A stretch of 16,353 nt of DNA from an uncultured Oxalobacteraceae bacterium (GTDB lineage Bacteria > Pseudomonadota > Gammaproteobacteria > Burkholderiales > Burkholderiaceae): contig CAMLDH010000050.1 in the NCBI GenBank assembly GCA_946478765.1, forward strand, positions 1-16,353. The letters run 5' to 3'. Made by a program: the position numbers and the translations under genes. Position 1 is the first letter of the stretch, and each line of letters opens with the position of its first letter. Below the pieces are notes generated by a model that saw only the letters and a list, made by a program, of their open reading frames with translations, was not told the origin of the DNA and did not search any database. Of the stretch, positions 8,429 through 15,906 are shown piece after piece.

Positions 8429-8902
8429 TCAGCCTCGGCCCAACGACGATTTCTTATGGCTGGTTTGGCGCGGCTTGGCGCGCTTGATGGAGCCGCCGGC
8501 GGTAACGCGTTCATTGCCTTTAAGGATGACCTTTGACACTGTCGGACGCTTGGTGCCGCTCGGGCTTGGTTTGACGATCGTGACTTCACGCATGCCTTTG
8601 CCTCTTTTTTCGTTCCGTTCTTTTGGCTGGTCTTTCTTCGGGCGATAAATAATCAGCAGTTTGCCAATGTGCTGTATCGGTGCTGCATCCAGTTTGGCGC
8701 AGATCGTGTCGTACATTTCGACGCGCGCTTCGCGGTCGTCGCCAAACACACGGATCTTGATCAAGCCGTGCGCATCCAGGCTGGCATCGATTTCCTTGAG
8801 TACGGACGGCTTCAAGCCGGCTTCACCAATCATTACAACGGGGCTGAGCGCGTGCGCTTCGGAACGGAGTTCGCTGCGTTCCGCAGGGGTGAGTTTCAAC
8901 AT
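8429..8902 (-). CDS. yhbY: YhbY/CRS1-type (CRM domain) ribosome-associated RNA-binding protein
   Basis: The 157-residue protein starts MLKLTPAERSELRSEAHAL, the classic YhbY opening, with GEAGL, LIKIRVFG and HIGKLLIIYRP completing the CRM RNA-binding fold (residues 1-90). E. coli YhbY associates with pre-50S particles, so a role in ribosome assembly is likely. About 65 residues beyond the usual ~97 form a Lys/Arg-rich tail that is low in complexity and probably disordered. The frame runs open to 8986, but I set the start at 8902 by conservation. It is divergent from rlmE, a common arrangement that groups two ribosome-maturation genes. Confidence 0.92.
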   Translation of the reverse strand: MLKLTPAERSELRSEAHALSPVVMIGEAGLKPSVLKEIDASLDAHGLIKIRVFGDDREARVEMYDTICAKLDAAPIQHIGKLLIIYRPKKDQPKERNEKRGKGMREVTIVKPSPSGTKRPTVSKVILKGNERVTAGGSIKRAKPRQTSHKKSSLGRG

Positions 8903-9000
8903 ATAAGGCCTATCCAATTGGTGGGAAGAGAGTGCCGCGTCGGCTAGGCGGCGCTTGCTTCTGTCCCGTACTACTATCTTAAACACGGTATTCTACGCGA

Positions 9001-9645
9001 ATGGCAAAGAACAAATTAAACAAAAACTGGCTGCACGACCATATCAACGACCCGTACGTGAAGCTGGCGCAAAAGGAAGGCTACCGGGCGCGTGCGGTGT
9101 ACAAGCTCAAGGAAATCGATGAGAGCGAAAAGCTGATCAAGCCGGGGCAGGTGATCGTCGATCTCGGCAGCACTCCGGGCAGTTGGTCGCAATATGCACG
9201 CAACAAGTTGGCGGGGCAGGTGGGCGGCGGCATCCACGGCACCATCATCGGGCTGGATCTGTTGCCGATGGAGCCGATCGCAGACGTGCATTTTATTCAA
9301 GGCGATTTTCGTGAAGAGAGTGTCTTGCAGCAGCTGGAGCAGGTTCTGGCGGGTCGCAAGGTCGATCTGGTGCTGTCGGATATGGCGCCGAACCTGTCCG
9401 GGATTGCAGTCGCGGACGCGGCGCGGGTCGAACATATAATCGATTTGGCAATAGAATTTTCACATGCACACCTGAAACCTTCCGGCGCGCTGGTCGTCAA
9501 ATGTTTCAATGGCACAGGCTACAATCAGATACTGGACAATTTCCGGCAAGCGTTTAAGATTGTGTCGTCCAAGAAGCCCAAAGCGAGCAAAGACAAATCG
9601 TCAGAGATTTTTTTGGTGGGTAAAATACTAAAAACCCCGGCTTGA
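9001..9645 (+). CDS. rlmE: 23S rRNA (uridine-2552-2'-O)-methyltransferase RlmE (FtsJ/RrmJ)
   Basis: The 214-residue SAM-dependent enzyme methylates U2552 in the A loop of 23S rRNA, a late 50S assembly step. The binding loop is [12 protein letters not shown] (53-64). The K-D-K-E catalytic set is visible as Lys35 (YKLKEID), Asp127 (LSDMAPN), Lys167 (VVKCFNG) and Glu202 (SSEIFLVG). The common family loop is DLGAAPGGW, so STPGS is a mild variation. The start at 9001 fits the conserved N-terminus, but no strong Shine-Dalgarno precedes it. It lies upstream of ftsH, as in E. coli. Confidence 0.97.
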   Translation: MAKNKLNKNWLHDHINDPYVKLAQKEGYRARAVYKLKEIDESEKLIKPGQVIVDLGSTPGSWSQYARNKLAGQVGGGIHGTIIGLDLLPMEPIADVHFIQGDFREESVLQQLEQVLAGRKVDLVLSDMAPNLSGIAVADAARVEHIIDLAIEFSHAHLKPSGALVVKCFNGTGYNQILDNFRQAFKIVSSKKPKASKDKSSEIFLVGKILKTPA

Positions 9646-9711
9646 AGTGCCATGGGTAGAGCATCGCTACGCTTATCTCAGCCCCGCGGCGGTCAAAAAT
9701 GCACATTATCC

Positions 9712-9740
9712 CTTGATTTTTAAGGGGATTAGCCCGATAT
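9712..9740 (+). promoter_or_regulatory. Candidate heat-shock (sigma32) promoter of ftsH
   Basis: CTTGATT (9712-9718) is followed after 14 bases by CCCGATAT (9733-9740), close to the RpoH pattern CTTGAAA-N(11-16)-CCCCATNT. ftsH is heat-shock controlled in E. coli, which makes the match meaningful, but this is a motif match only. The start site would leave a leader of about 75 bases. Confidence 0.42.
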
Positions 9741-9762
9741 CCAACCTAGTAAGCCCCGATTA

Positions 9763-9791
9763 TTGCGAGTAAAATCGGCTTTAGCTATGTT
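9763..9791 (+). promoter_or_regulatory. Possible sigma70 promoter of ftsH
   Basis: TTGCGA (9763-9768) is followed after 17 bases by TATGTT (9786-9791), 4/6 matches each, about 30 bases before the start codon. It would act alongside the candidate heat-shock promoter. Confidence 0.35.
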
Positions 9792-9822
9792 AGAAAGGCG
9801 CACTTGCGTCTAAGGAGTTCTA

Positions 9823-11709
9823 GTGAACAATATGTTTTCCAAGGCTGCCATTTGGGTAGTCGTCGCATTGGTGCTGTTTACCGTGTTCAAACAGTTCGAT
9901 GGACGCGGGCTGACGGGCGGCGCTACCCCGATTCCATATTCTGACTTTCTGGATGAAGTCAAATCCAAACATATCAAAGAGGCGACGATCGAAGATCGCA
10001 GCATTGTTGCGACTACTCAGGATGGCAAGAAGATCAAGACGGCCATTACTTATCTGGATCGCGGCCTGATCGGCGATTTGGTCAATAATGGCGTGAAATT
10101 CGACGTCAAGCAGCCGGAAGAACAATCTTTCCTGTCGCAAGTGTTCATTTCGTGGTTCCCGATGCTGCTCTTGATCGGCGTGTGGGTATTCTTCATGCGT
10201 CAAATGCAGGGCGGCGGCAAGGGCGGCGCATTCTCGTTCGGCCGTTCCAAGGCGCGCATGCTGGATGAAGCGAGCAATACCGTGACATTCGCCGATGTCG
10301 CCGGTTGCGATGAAGCAAAAGAAGAAGTGCAGGAATTGGTTGATTTCCTGCGCGATCCGACCAAATTCCAGAAATTGGGCGGCCGTATTCCACGCGGTGT
10401 CCTGATGGTCGGTCCACCGGGCACCGGTAAAACTTTGCTGGCACGCGCAATCGCGGGCGAAGCGAAGGTGCCGTTCTTTACAATTTCCGGTTCCGATTTC
10501 GTTGAAATGTTTGTCGGTGTCGGTGCTTCCCGCGTGCGCGACATGTTCGAGAACGCGAAAAAGCATTCTCCGTGCATCGTCTTCATCGATGAAATCGACG
10601 CAGTCGGACGGCATCGGGGTGCCGGTATGGGTGGCGGTAACGACGAGCGCGAGCAGACATTGAACCAGTTGCTGGTCGAGATGGACGGTTTTGAAGCCAA
10701 TTCCGGCGTGATCGTGATCGCTGCTACCAACCGTGCCGACGTGCTGGACAAGGCTTTGCTGCGTCCGGGGCGTTTCGATCGTCAAGTGATGGTCGGCTTG
10801 CCGGATATTCGCGGTCGCGAGCAAATCCTGTATGTCCACATGCGTAAAGTGCCAATAGCACCGGATGTCAAAGCCGATATTCTGGCCCGCGGTACGCCGG
10901 GTTTCTCAGGCGCCGATCTGGCGAATCTGGTGAACGAAGCTGCATTGTTTGCCGCGCGTCGTAGCAAGCGCCTGGTCGAGATGCAGGACTTTGAAGATGC
11001 AAAAGACAAGATCGTGATGGGGCCGGAACGCAAATCAGCCGTCATGCGCGAAGAAGAGCGCCGCAATACCGCCTACCACGAATCCGGTCATGCGGTGGTT
11101 GCCAAGCTGCTGCCGAAAGCCGACCCGGTGCACAAGGTCACCATCATGCCGCGCGGGTTTGCACTCGGCCTGACATGGCAGTTGCCCGAGCATGATCGCG
11201 TGAACATGTATAAGGACAAGATGCTGGAGGAAATCGCAATTCTGTTCGGCGGACGTATCGCCGAAGAGATTTTCATGCACCAAATGTCGACCGGCGCATC
11301 GAACGACTTCGAGCGTGCGACCAAGCTGGCGCGCGCAATGGTCACGCGCTACGGCATGTCCGAAAGCCTCGGCACCATGGTGTATGAAGATACCGAGCAA
11401 GACGCATATTTTGGCCGCATGTCCGCCAAGACCGTGTCGGAAGCGACGCAGCAAAAAGTCGATACCGAAATCCGCAGCATCCTCGATGCGCAATATGCGT
11501 TGTCGCGCAAGCTTCTGGAAGAAAATAGCGACAAGGTCGATATCATGGCCAAGACTCTGCTGGAATGGGAAACCATCGATGCCGACCAGATCAACGACAT
11601 CATGGAAGGCCGTGAACCGCGTCTGCCAAAAGCCGGGGTGCCGGCAAAGCGTTCGTCGTCCGATAGCTCTTCAGGCGGTGTGACACCGAATGCGACCGCA
11701 CCGGCTTGA
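9823..11709 (+). CDS. ftsH: ATP-dependent zinc metalloprotease FtsH
   Basis: The 628-residue membrane-anchored AAA+ protease degrades misfolded membrane proteins and regulators such as sigma32 and LpxC in E. coli. The order is: membrane segment (5-22), periplasmic domain, second segment (about 105-125, [18 protein letters not shown]), AAA+ module with Walker A GPPGTGKT (197-204), Walker [10 protein letters not shown], a second-region-of-homology stretch [20 protein letters not shown], then the protease domain with HESGH (His419, Glu420, His423) and the third zinc ligand Asp495. The start is GTG at 9823, set by AAGGAG at 9812-9817; ATG 9832 would be too distant. The Ser/Thr-rich tail is normal. 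A strong terminator follows. Confidence 0.98.
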   Translation: MNNMFSKAAIWVVVALVLFTVFKQFDGRGLTGGATPIPYSDFLDEVKSKHIKEATIEDRSIVATTQDGKKIKTAITYLDRGLIGDLVNNGVKFDVKQPEEQSFLSQVFISWFPMLLLIGVWVFFMRQMQGGGKGGAFSFGRSKARMLDEASNTVTFADVAGCDEAKEEVQELVDFLRDPTKFQKLGGRIPRGVLMVGPPGTGKTLLARAIAGEAKVPFFTISGSDFVEMFVGVGASRVRDMFENAKKHSPCIVFIDEIDAVGRHRGAGMGGGNDEREQTLNQLLVEMDGFEANSGVIVIAATNRADVLDKALLRPGRFDRQVMVGLPDIRGREQILYVHMRKVPIAPDVKADILARGTPGFSGADLANLVNEAALFAARRSKRLVEMQDFEDAKDKIVMGPERKSAVMREEERRNTAYHESGHAVVAKLLPKADPVHKVTIMPRGFALGLTWQLPEHDRVNMYKDKMLEEIAILFGGRIAEEIFMHQMSTGASNDFERATKLARAMVTRYGMSESLGTMVYEDTEQDAYFGRMSAKTVSEATQQKVDTEIRSILDAQYALSRKLLEENSDKVDIMAKTLLEWETIDADQINDIMEGREPRLPKAGVPAKRSSSDSSSGGVTPNATAPA

Positions 11710-11751
11710 GCGTGTTCTCTTGATGATGTGATTTTTGCGTGTTTGAGACAA

Positions 11752-11784
11752 GGGTGGGGAGCGATCCTCGCCCTTTTTCTTTTT
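11752..11784 (+). terminator. Rho-independent terminator of ftsH
   Basis: GGGTGGGGA (11752-11760) pairs with TCCTCGCCC (11765-11773), 9 bp with two G-U pairs, around a GCGA loop. TTTTTCTTTTT follows. It separates ftsH from folP, so folP needs its own promoter. Confidence 0.85.
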
Positions 11785-11894
11785 GGAATTGCGGGACAGC
11801 GTCAAGCGCAGCGGTACTCTGTCTGTACATTGTAAAAGCAGGGACATGATCCTAGATTCGGCAGTTGACCGCTCACTTTTGTCTGGAGAGCCGC

Positions 11895-12032
11895 ATGCAC
11901 ATTGACTTTCTTCCGTTCGATAACGTTCACCGATTGGGTGAAAGCGCTACAGGTGCGATTGCACATTTTTCCGGTCCTCTGGCGTTGTTGCTCCTCCTAG
12001 CAGAATGCAGTCTGCGTCGTCGTCTCGCCTAG
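11895..12032 (+). CDS. Candidate 45-residue leader ORF upstream of folP
   Basis: ATG 11895 follows GGAG (11885-11888) at six bases, a good ribosome site, and the frame ends at TAG 12030-12032. The peptide starts MHIDFLPFDNVHRLGES, has a hydrophobic run (GPLALLLLLAEC) and ends in RRRLA. I recognise no family. It covers the entire left arm of the inverted repeat at 11950-12065, and its stop touches the right arm, which holds the folP ribosome site. That layout would suit a regulatory leader peptide. It could equally be a random short ORF or debris of a small element; no codon evidence can settle a peptide this short. Confidence 0.35.
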   Translation: MHIDFLPFDNVHRLGESATGAIAHFSGPLALLLLLAECSLRRRLA

Positions 12033-12065
12033 CCAGAGGACCGGAAAAATGCACACTCACACCTG
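11950..12065. repeat. 116-bp palindromic element with 34-base inverted arms
   Basis: Arms 11950-11983 and 12032-12065 are inverted copies matching at 30 of 34 positions. The inner 20 (11964-11983 and 12032-12051, core ATTTTTCCGGTCCTCTGGC) are perfect. The 48-base middle can form a small GCAGA/TCTGC hairpin. No T run follows on either strand, so it is not a terminator. It could be a MITE-like insertion or a folP leader structure. No target duplication was noticed. Confidence 0.8.
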
Positions 12066-12954
12066 CCCACCTACCGAATCTAGGATGATGCAAGCCTACC
12101 TTCAGTTTGGCCGTTACCGTTTTCCATTGCAGCGAGAGGGCGGCAGGCCGCTGGTCATGGGCATACTCAACGTGACGCCCGATTCGTTTTCAGATGGCGG
12201 TCGATTCCAATCGCTGGAACTCGCGCTGTCGCATGCGGAGCAGATGATTGCGGAAGGCGTCGATATCATCGATGTCGGCGGCGAATCGAGCCGCCCCGGT
12301 GCCCAGCAGTTATCGATCGATGAAGAATTGCGCCGCGTGATGCCGGTCTTGTACGCATTGCGCGATTGCGGCAAGCCGCTGTCGGTCGATACCTGCAAGC
12401 CGCAAGTCATGCGCGAGGCGCTCATGGCGGGTGCAGATATGATCAATGACATCAACGGTTTCCGAGCGCCCGGCGCATTAAGCATCGTCAACGATAGCGA
12501 TTGTGCGCTGTGTATCATGCATATGCTGAACGATCCGCAAACCATGCAACTGAAGCCGGAGTACGACGATGTGGTGGCCGACGTGACCAGGTTCTTTCAG
12601 GAGCGTGTTGCAGACATGGAACGCGCAGGGATTATGCGCAATCGCTTGTGTATCGATCCGGGTTTTGGATTTGGCAAAACACTTGCGCATAACCTTGCGT
12701 TATTGAAAAATAGTGGCGAAATGCAAACTTCGCTTGGTTTGCCGCTGCTTGCCGGCTTGTCGCGCAAATCCCTGATCGGCGCGATTACCGGCAAGCCGGT
12801 GGAAAACCGGCTTGCGGGCAGTATTGCTGCAGCGCTGGTCGCTGCAGCACAAGGCGCCAGCATTCTGCGTGTGCACGATGTGGCGGAAACCGTCGATGCG
12901 CTCAAAGTGTGGCAAGCTGCCACCCAAAATTCAACATTACAGGAACAAAAATAA
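12049..12954 (+). CDS. folP: Dihydropteroate synthase
   Basis: The enzyme joins p-aminobenzoate to hydroxymethyl-dihydropterin pyrophosphate in folate synthesis and is the sulfonamide target. Using ATG 12049 (301 residues), the motifs are MGILNVTPDSFSDGG (37-51), DVGGESSRPGA (75-85), SVDTCKP, MINDINGF, DPGFGFGK (203-210) and SRKSLIG (238-244), covering the pterin and pABA sites. I chose 12049 because AGAGGA (12035-12040) is well spaced. ATG 12085 or 12088 would begin nearer the conserved region but lack a proper ribosome site. The first dozen residues (HTHTCPPTESR) come partly from the palindrome and do not look conserved. The stop abuts the glmM start (TAAATG), so the two are an operon. Confidence 0.95.
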   Translation: MHTHTCPPTESRMMQAYLQFGRYRFPLQREGGRPLVMGILNVTPDSFSDGGRFQSLELALSHAEQMIAEGVDIIDVGGESSRPGAQQLSIDEELRRVMPVLYALRDCGKPLSVDTCKPQVMREALMAGADMINDINGFRAPGALSIVNDSDCALCIMHMLNDPQTMQLKPEYDDVVADVTRFFQERVADMERAGIMRNRLCIDPGFGFGKTLAHNLALLKNSGEMQTSLGLPLLAGLSRKSLIGAITGKPVENRLAGSIAAALVAAAQGASILRVHDVAETVDALKVWQAATQNSTLQEQK

Positions 12955-14292
12955 ATGACACGTAAATATTTCGGCACCGATGGCGTGCGTGGACTGGTCG
13001 GCGTTGCACCAATCACACCGGATTTCGTGATGAAGCTTGGCTATGCTGCCGGTAAAGTACTGACCCGCTCCGAATCTGCAACCGGCAAGCCGACAGTGTT
13101 GATCGGCAAGGACACGCGCATTTCAGGCTACATGCTGGAAGCGGCGCTGGAAGCGGGATTTGCCGCAGCCGGTGTCGACGTGATGCTGGCCGGGCCGATG
13201 CCGACGCCGGCGGTGGCTTATCTGACGCGTGCATTGCGCTTGTCGGCCGGGGTCGTGATTTCAGCGTCGCACAATCCATATCAGGACAATGGCATCAAGT
13301 TTTTTTCCGAGCAGGGCAACAAGTTGCCCGATTCTGTCGAAGCCGAGATCGAAGCCGCATTGGACGCACCGATAGAATGCGTGTCGTCGGAAAAACTGGG
13401 CAAAGCGAGACGTCTTGAAGATGCACGCGGACGCTACATTGAGTTTTGCAAAAGCACCTTCCCTAATGAACTGAACTTGCGCGGCATGAAAATCGTGATC
13501 GATTGCGCGCATGGCGCCGCCTACCATATTGCGCCGGACGTGTTTCATGAGCTGGGAGCCGAAGTCATTTCGATCGGCAATCACCCGAACGGTTTGAATA
13601 TCAATGATGGCGTCGGCGCCACTTCACCCGCAGCGTTGTCGAAAGCGGTGCAGGAGCATCAAGCCAATCTTGGTATCGCGCTCGACGGCGATGCCGATCG
13701 GCTATTGATGGTCGATGCGAGCGGCCGCATCTATAACGGCGATGAGCTGCTCTATGTGGTGGTCAGGGATAGAATGGCCACGATGCCGGTGCAAGGTGCG
13801 GTTGGTACCCTAATGACCAACATGGCGCTGGAAGTCGCGTTCAAGAAAATGGGGGTCGGTTTTGCGCGCGCCAAGGTCGGCGACCGTTACGTGCTTGAAT
13901 TGCTGCAGGAGCGCGGGTGGCTGCTGGGCGGTGAAGGTTCCGGCCACTTGCTGTGCCTTGATAAACATACGACCGGCGACGGGATCATCTCGGCGTTGCA
14001 GGTATTGTCGGCCTTGAAACGCAGCGGCAAGACACTCGCGCAATGCACTGAAGATATCGCACTCTATCCGCAGACGCTGATCAATGTGAAAGTGCCGGCC
14101 GGTTTCGAGTGGCAAAAAAATGTCGCCATCCTCGCCGAGAAGGAAGTGGTCGAGGCCGAACTGGGGGGCAACGGACGTGTGCTGATTCGCGCATCCGGCA
14201 CCGAGCCCCTGATTCGGGTCATGGTCGAGGCAAAAAGCGCGGACATTGCCAACACGATGGCGCGCCGCATAGCCGACAAAGTGACGATCTGA
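12955..14292 (+). CDS. glmM: Phosphoglucosamine mutase
   Basis: The 445-residue enzyme converts glucosamine-6-phosphate to glucosamine-1-phosphate, the step feeding UDP-GlcNAc for peptidoglycan and LPS. The opening is YFGTDGVRG. The phospho-serine loop is SASHNP with Ser105, the metal loop is DGDADR (Asp244, Asp246, Asp248), the sugar loop is GGEGSGH and the phosphate-binding loop is RASGTEP from Arg412. Length and order are normal. AGGAA at 12941-12945 serves the ATG that directly follows the folP stop. The folP-glmM pairing is widespread in proteobacteria. No terminator is evident before the insertion-sequence debris downstream. Confidence 0.98.
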   Translation: MTRKYFGTDGVRGLVGVAPITPDFVMKLGYAAGKVLTRSESATGKPTVLIGKDTRISGYMLEAALEAGFAAAGVDVMLAGPMPTPAVAYLTRALRLSAGVVISASHNPYQDNGIKFFSEQGNKLPDSVEAEIEAALDAPIECVSSEKLGKARRLEDARGRYIEFCKSTFPNELNLRGMKIVIDCAHGAAYHIAPDVFHELGAEVISIGNHPNGLNINDGVGATSPAALSKAVQEHQANLGIALDGDADRLLMVDASGRIYNGDELLYVVVRDRMATMPVQGAVGTLMTNMALEVAFKKMGVGFARAKVGDRYVLELLQERGWLLGGEGSGHLLCLDKHTTGDGIISALQVLSALKRSGKTLAQCTEDIALYPQTLINVKVPAGFEWQKNVAILAEKEVVEAELGGNGRVLIRASGTEPLIRVMVEAKSADIANTMARRIADKVTI

Positions 14293-14400
14293 CACGCATT
14301 CCTTGCGGCGCACGTTGTTCAAGTCGGTTTTCTGAAGAGTGTTTTGGCGACCAGCACGGTCGTCAATGCACCGGCGCACTGTGCTGCAATGAAGCCTGAA

Positions 14401-14419
14401 ATATCCGTGGGACGGATAT
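14401..14419. repeat. Short perfect palindrome beside the IS66 fragment
   Basis: ATATCCGT (14401-14408) and ACGGATAT (14412-14419) are perfect 8-base inverted arms around GGG. It lies four bases from the point where IS66 similarity ends, about 110 bases after glmM. On the minus strand TTTC follows, which is weak for a terminator. Its role is unknown. Confidence 0.45.
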
Positions 14420-14422
14420 CGG

Positions 14423-14670
14423 TGCTTTCACGTTCGGGCCATATTGCACCGACTCGGTCACGTCGGCGGGAAAGGCGCTCACGTGCGATTGCCCGCACCG
14501 ACACACCACGGCCAAAGTACGGTGGTCGATGACATCGTACGCCGCGGCGGGCACATCGAGCACTTGCCTGTACTCGGCCACGCGGGCCTCGGCCAGCGGC
14601 AACGCGCTGCGGCAATGGTCGCATTGCCATGGCAGAGGATGGTCGATGGTCCGGGTGGCTTGCGCGGCAA
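14423..14670 (-). pseudogene. IS66-family transposase (TnpC) fragment
   Basis: The minus-strand frame reads [14 protein letters not shown] (from 14653), [44 protein letters not shown] (ending 14423). This is the zinc-finger region and following segment of IS66 TnpC transposases. Just upstream another frame gives LPRKPPG, the usual residue string before a Gly-rich linker, so a small internal deletion seems to have joined the two. After VKA the similarity stops at once. The DDE domain, tnpA and tnpB are all absent, so this is dead debris. The family match is from memory but the motif order is distinctive. Confidence 0.75.
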
Positions 14671-14678
14671 GCTGTCGT

Positions 14679-15333
14679 CGATTTGTTGAAGCTGTTCCGT
14701 GGGTGCTGCGGGTGGGCGGTCAATGGCGCTCCCTGCCGGCAGATCGCGGCAACTGGAACAGGGTGTTCAAACGCTTTGCTCGCTGGTCAGCGCTTGGCGT
14801 TTGGAATCATCTTCTCGGTTTTCAAGCGAAAGCCGCTGATCTTCAAGATGTTTCTATCGATAGCACTATTGCGCGTGCCCACGGGTGTGCCGCCGGGGCA
14901 GCGCACAGCTGCGCAGACGATGAGGTGCTTGGCCGGTCGCGCGGTGGCTTCGGTTGCAATTCACGCGGTGGTTGACGGCTTGGGTTTGCCCCTCAAGTTT
15001 ATCTTGACCGGCGCGCAAGCTGCCGATATCGGTCAGGCGATACCGCTGATGGAGGGGCTATCTGCCCAAGCTTGTTTGGCAGACAAGGGATACGACGCCG
15101 ACGCTTTTCTGGCGTGGCTTCAGACGAACGGGATCAAGGCGGTGATCCCGCCGAAAGCCAACAGGAAAGAACAAAGGGAGTGCGATTGGTGGCATTACAA
15201 GGAGCGCCATCTGGTCGAGTGCATGTTTGGGAAGCTCAAGTATTACCGCCGCCTCGCCATGCGATATGAGAAAAAAGCCCTTCATTTCATGGGGATGCTG
15301 GCATTCGCCGGTGCTTTGCTCTGGCTCCGCTGA
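14679..15333 (+). pseudogene. IS5-family (IS427-like) transposase, 5'-truncated and frameshifted
   Basis: From about 14679 a frame reads [33 protein letters not shown], then [11 protein letters not shown] and GRSRGGF (to 14951). A +1 shift then gives [49 protein letters not shown] and a TGA at 15331-15333. All three DDE residues are present (Asp at 14859, Asp at 15082, Glu at 15217), but in two frames. Some IS427-group elements make transposase by frameshifting, but I see no slippery run at the junction. The N-terminal part and the left end are missing where the sequence meets the IS66 fragment. Confidence 0.85.
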
Positions 15334-15341
15334 GGCACAGC

Positions 15342-15358
15342 AAAACGTCAACAGAGCC
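15342..15358 (-). repeat. Right terminal inverted repeat of the IS5-type remnant
   Basis: Read outward to inward, GGCTCTGTTGACGTTTT has the form of IS427-group termini and lies nine bases after the transposase stop codon. I found no partner on the left side. Confidence 0.6.
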
Positions 15359-15906
15359 TAGGTCACGCGCCACTCATATACTCCTTCACGCTCGGCGAGC
15401 GGCATTTCCATCGGCGCAAAAGCTGTGCCCGACACCCCATGCCGCAGGAGCAGCGCCGTTATTTTTGTGCGCCTTTAGAGTGAGTTGCCGATGACTGTAC
15501 CGATTTGCTCCAAGCGAGCGGCTGTTTCCGGTGGCAACGCAGCAGCGCGCACGCGGTAACTGTCATCCCTCGCTGGCACCTTGCGTCATGGCTTGCAGCA
15601 CTCATGTTGCCCGGCATCGGCTGACGTACGAAAATCACCTTTTTCGACCAGAGGACGGGACATTTTTTAACGAACCTTCAGCTCCGACATGAAAAAAACA
15701 AAGATTTAATGCCAGCACAAGGATTGCTTAGATGCCAATGTTGGTATGCATCATCCGCTTGTTGTCAGCATCCGGCGTAATAATGGCTTCAATTGGCGCA
15801 TTTTCCGTTCCGTTCTCCACCGGGATTAATTCCAATCGAACATATCCCACCAATTCGCTGCGAGAACGTACAATCATTGCTATCACCTTTCCGGAAAAAC
15901 AAAGTT
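15359..15906. other. Gene-free stretch with decayed minus-strand frames
   Basis: No intact gene is visible. On the minus strand, one open stretch (about 15475-15358) ends APMEMPLAEREGVYEWRVT with its stop at the IS edge. Another (about 15595-15478) reads YRVRAAALPPETAARLEQIG then VIGNSL and a stop. Both have protein-like composition but I cannot place them in a family. The block 15648-15659 (CCAGAGGACGGG) resembles the folP palindrome arm. The ppnN promoter should lie at the right side, but I could not find a convincing -35/-10 pair. Confidence 0.4.

Larger units (their letters stand above)
14679..15358 (+). mobile_element. Remnant of an IS5/IS427-group insertion sequence
   Basis: The element runs from its truncated left side at the IS66 junction to a right end AAAACGTCAACAGAGCC at 15342-15358 (inverted: GGCTCTGTTGACGTTTT). 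CTAG overlaps this edge (15358-15361), a tetranucleotide often targeted by this group. With no left terminal repeat it cannot move on its own. Confidence 0.75.

Noticed and set aside
9751..9782. AAGCCCCGAT ... ATCGGCTT stem between rlmE and ftsH as a terminator
   Set aside because: The stem needs a two-base bulge, the loop is AT-rich and only TTT follows; it also overlaps the likely ftsH promoter.
9820..10839. A 339-codon minus-strand open frame opposite ftsH
   Set aside because: It overlaps the conserved AAA+ core of FtsH and shows no recognisable motif.
13810..14379. A 189-codon minus-strand open frame opposite the 3' half of glmM
   Set aside because: It runs antisense to conserved GlmM, with no motif and no ribosome site.
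15762..15783. TTGTCA and TAATAA as the ppnN promoter
   Set aside because: The spacer is only 10 bases, too short for a sigma70 promoter.
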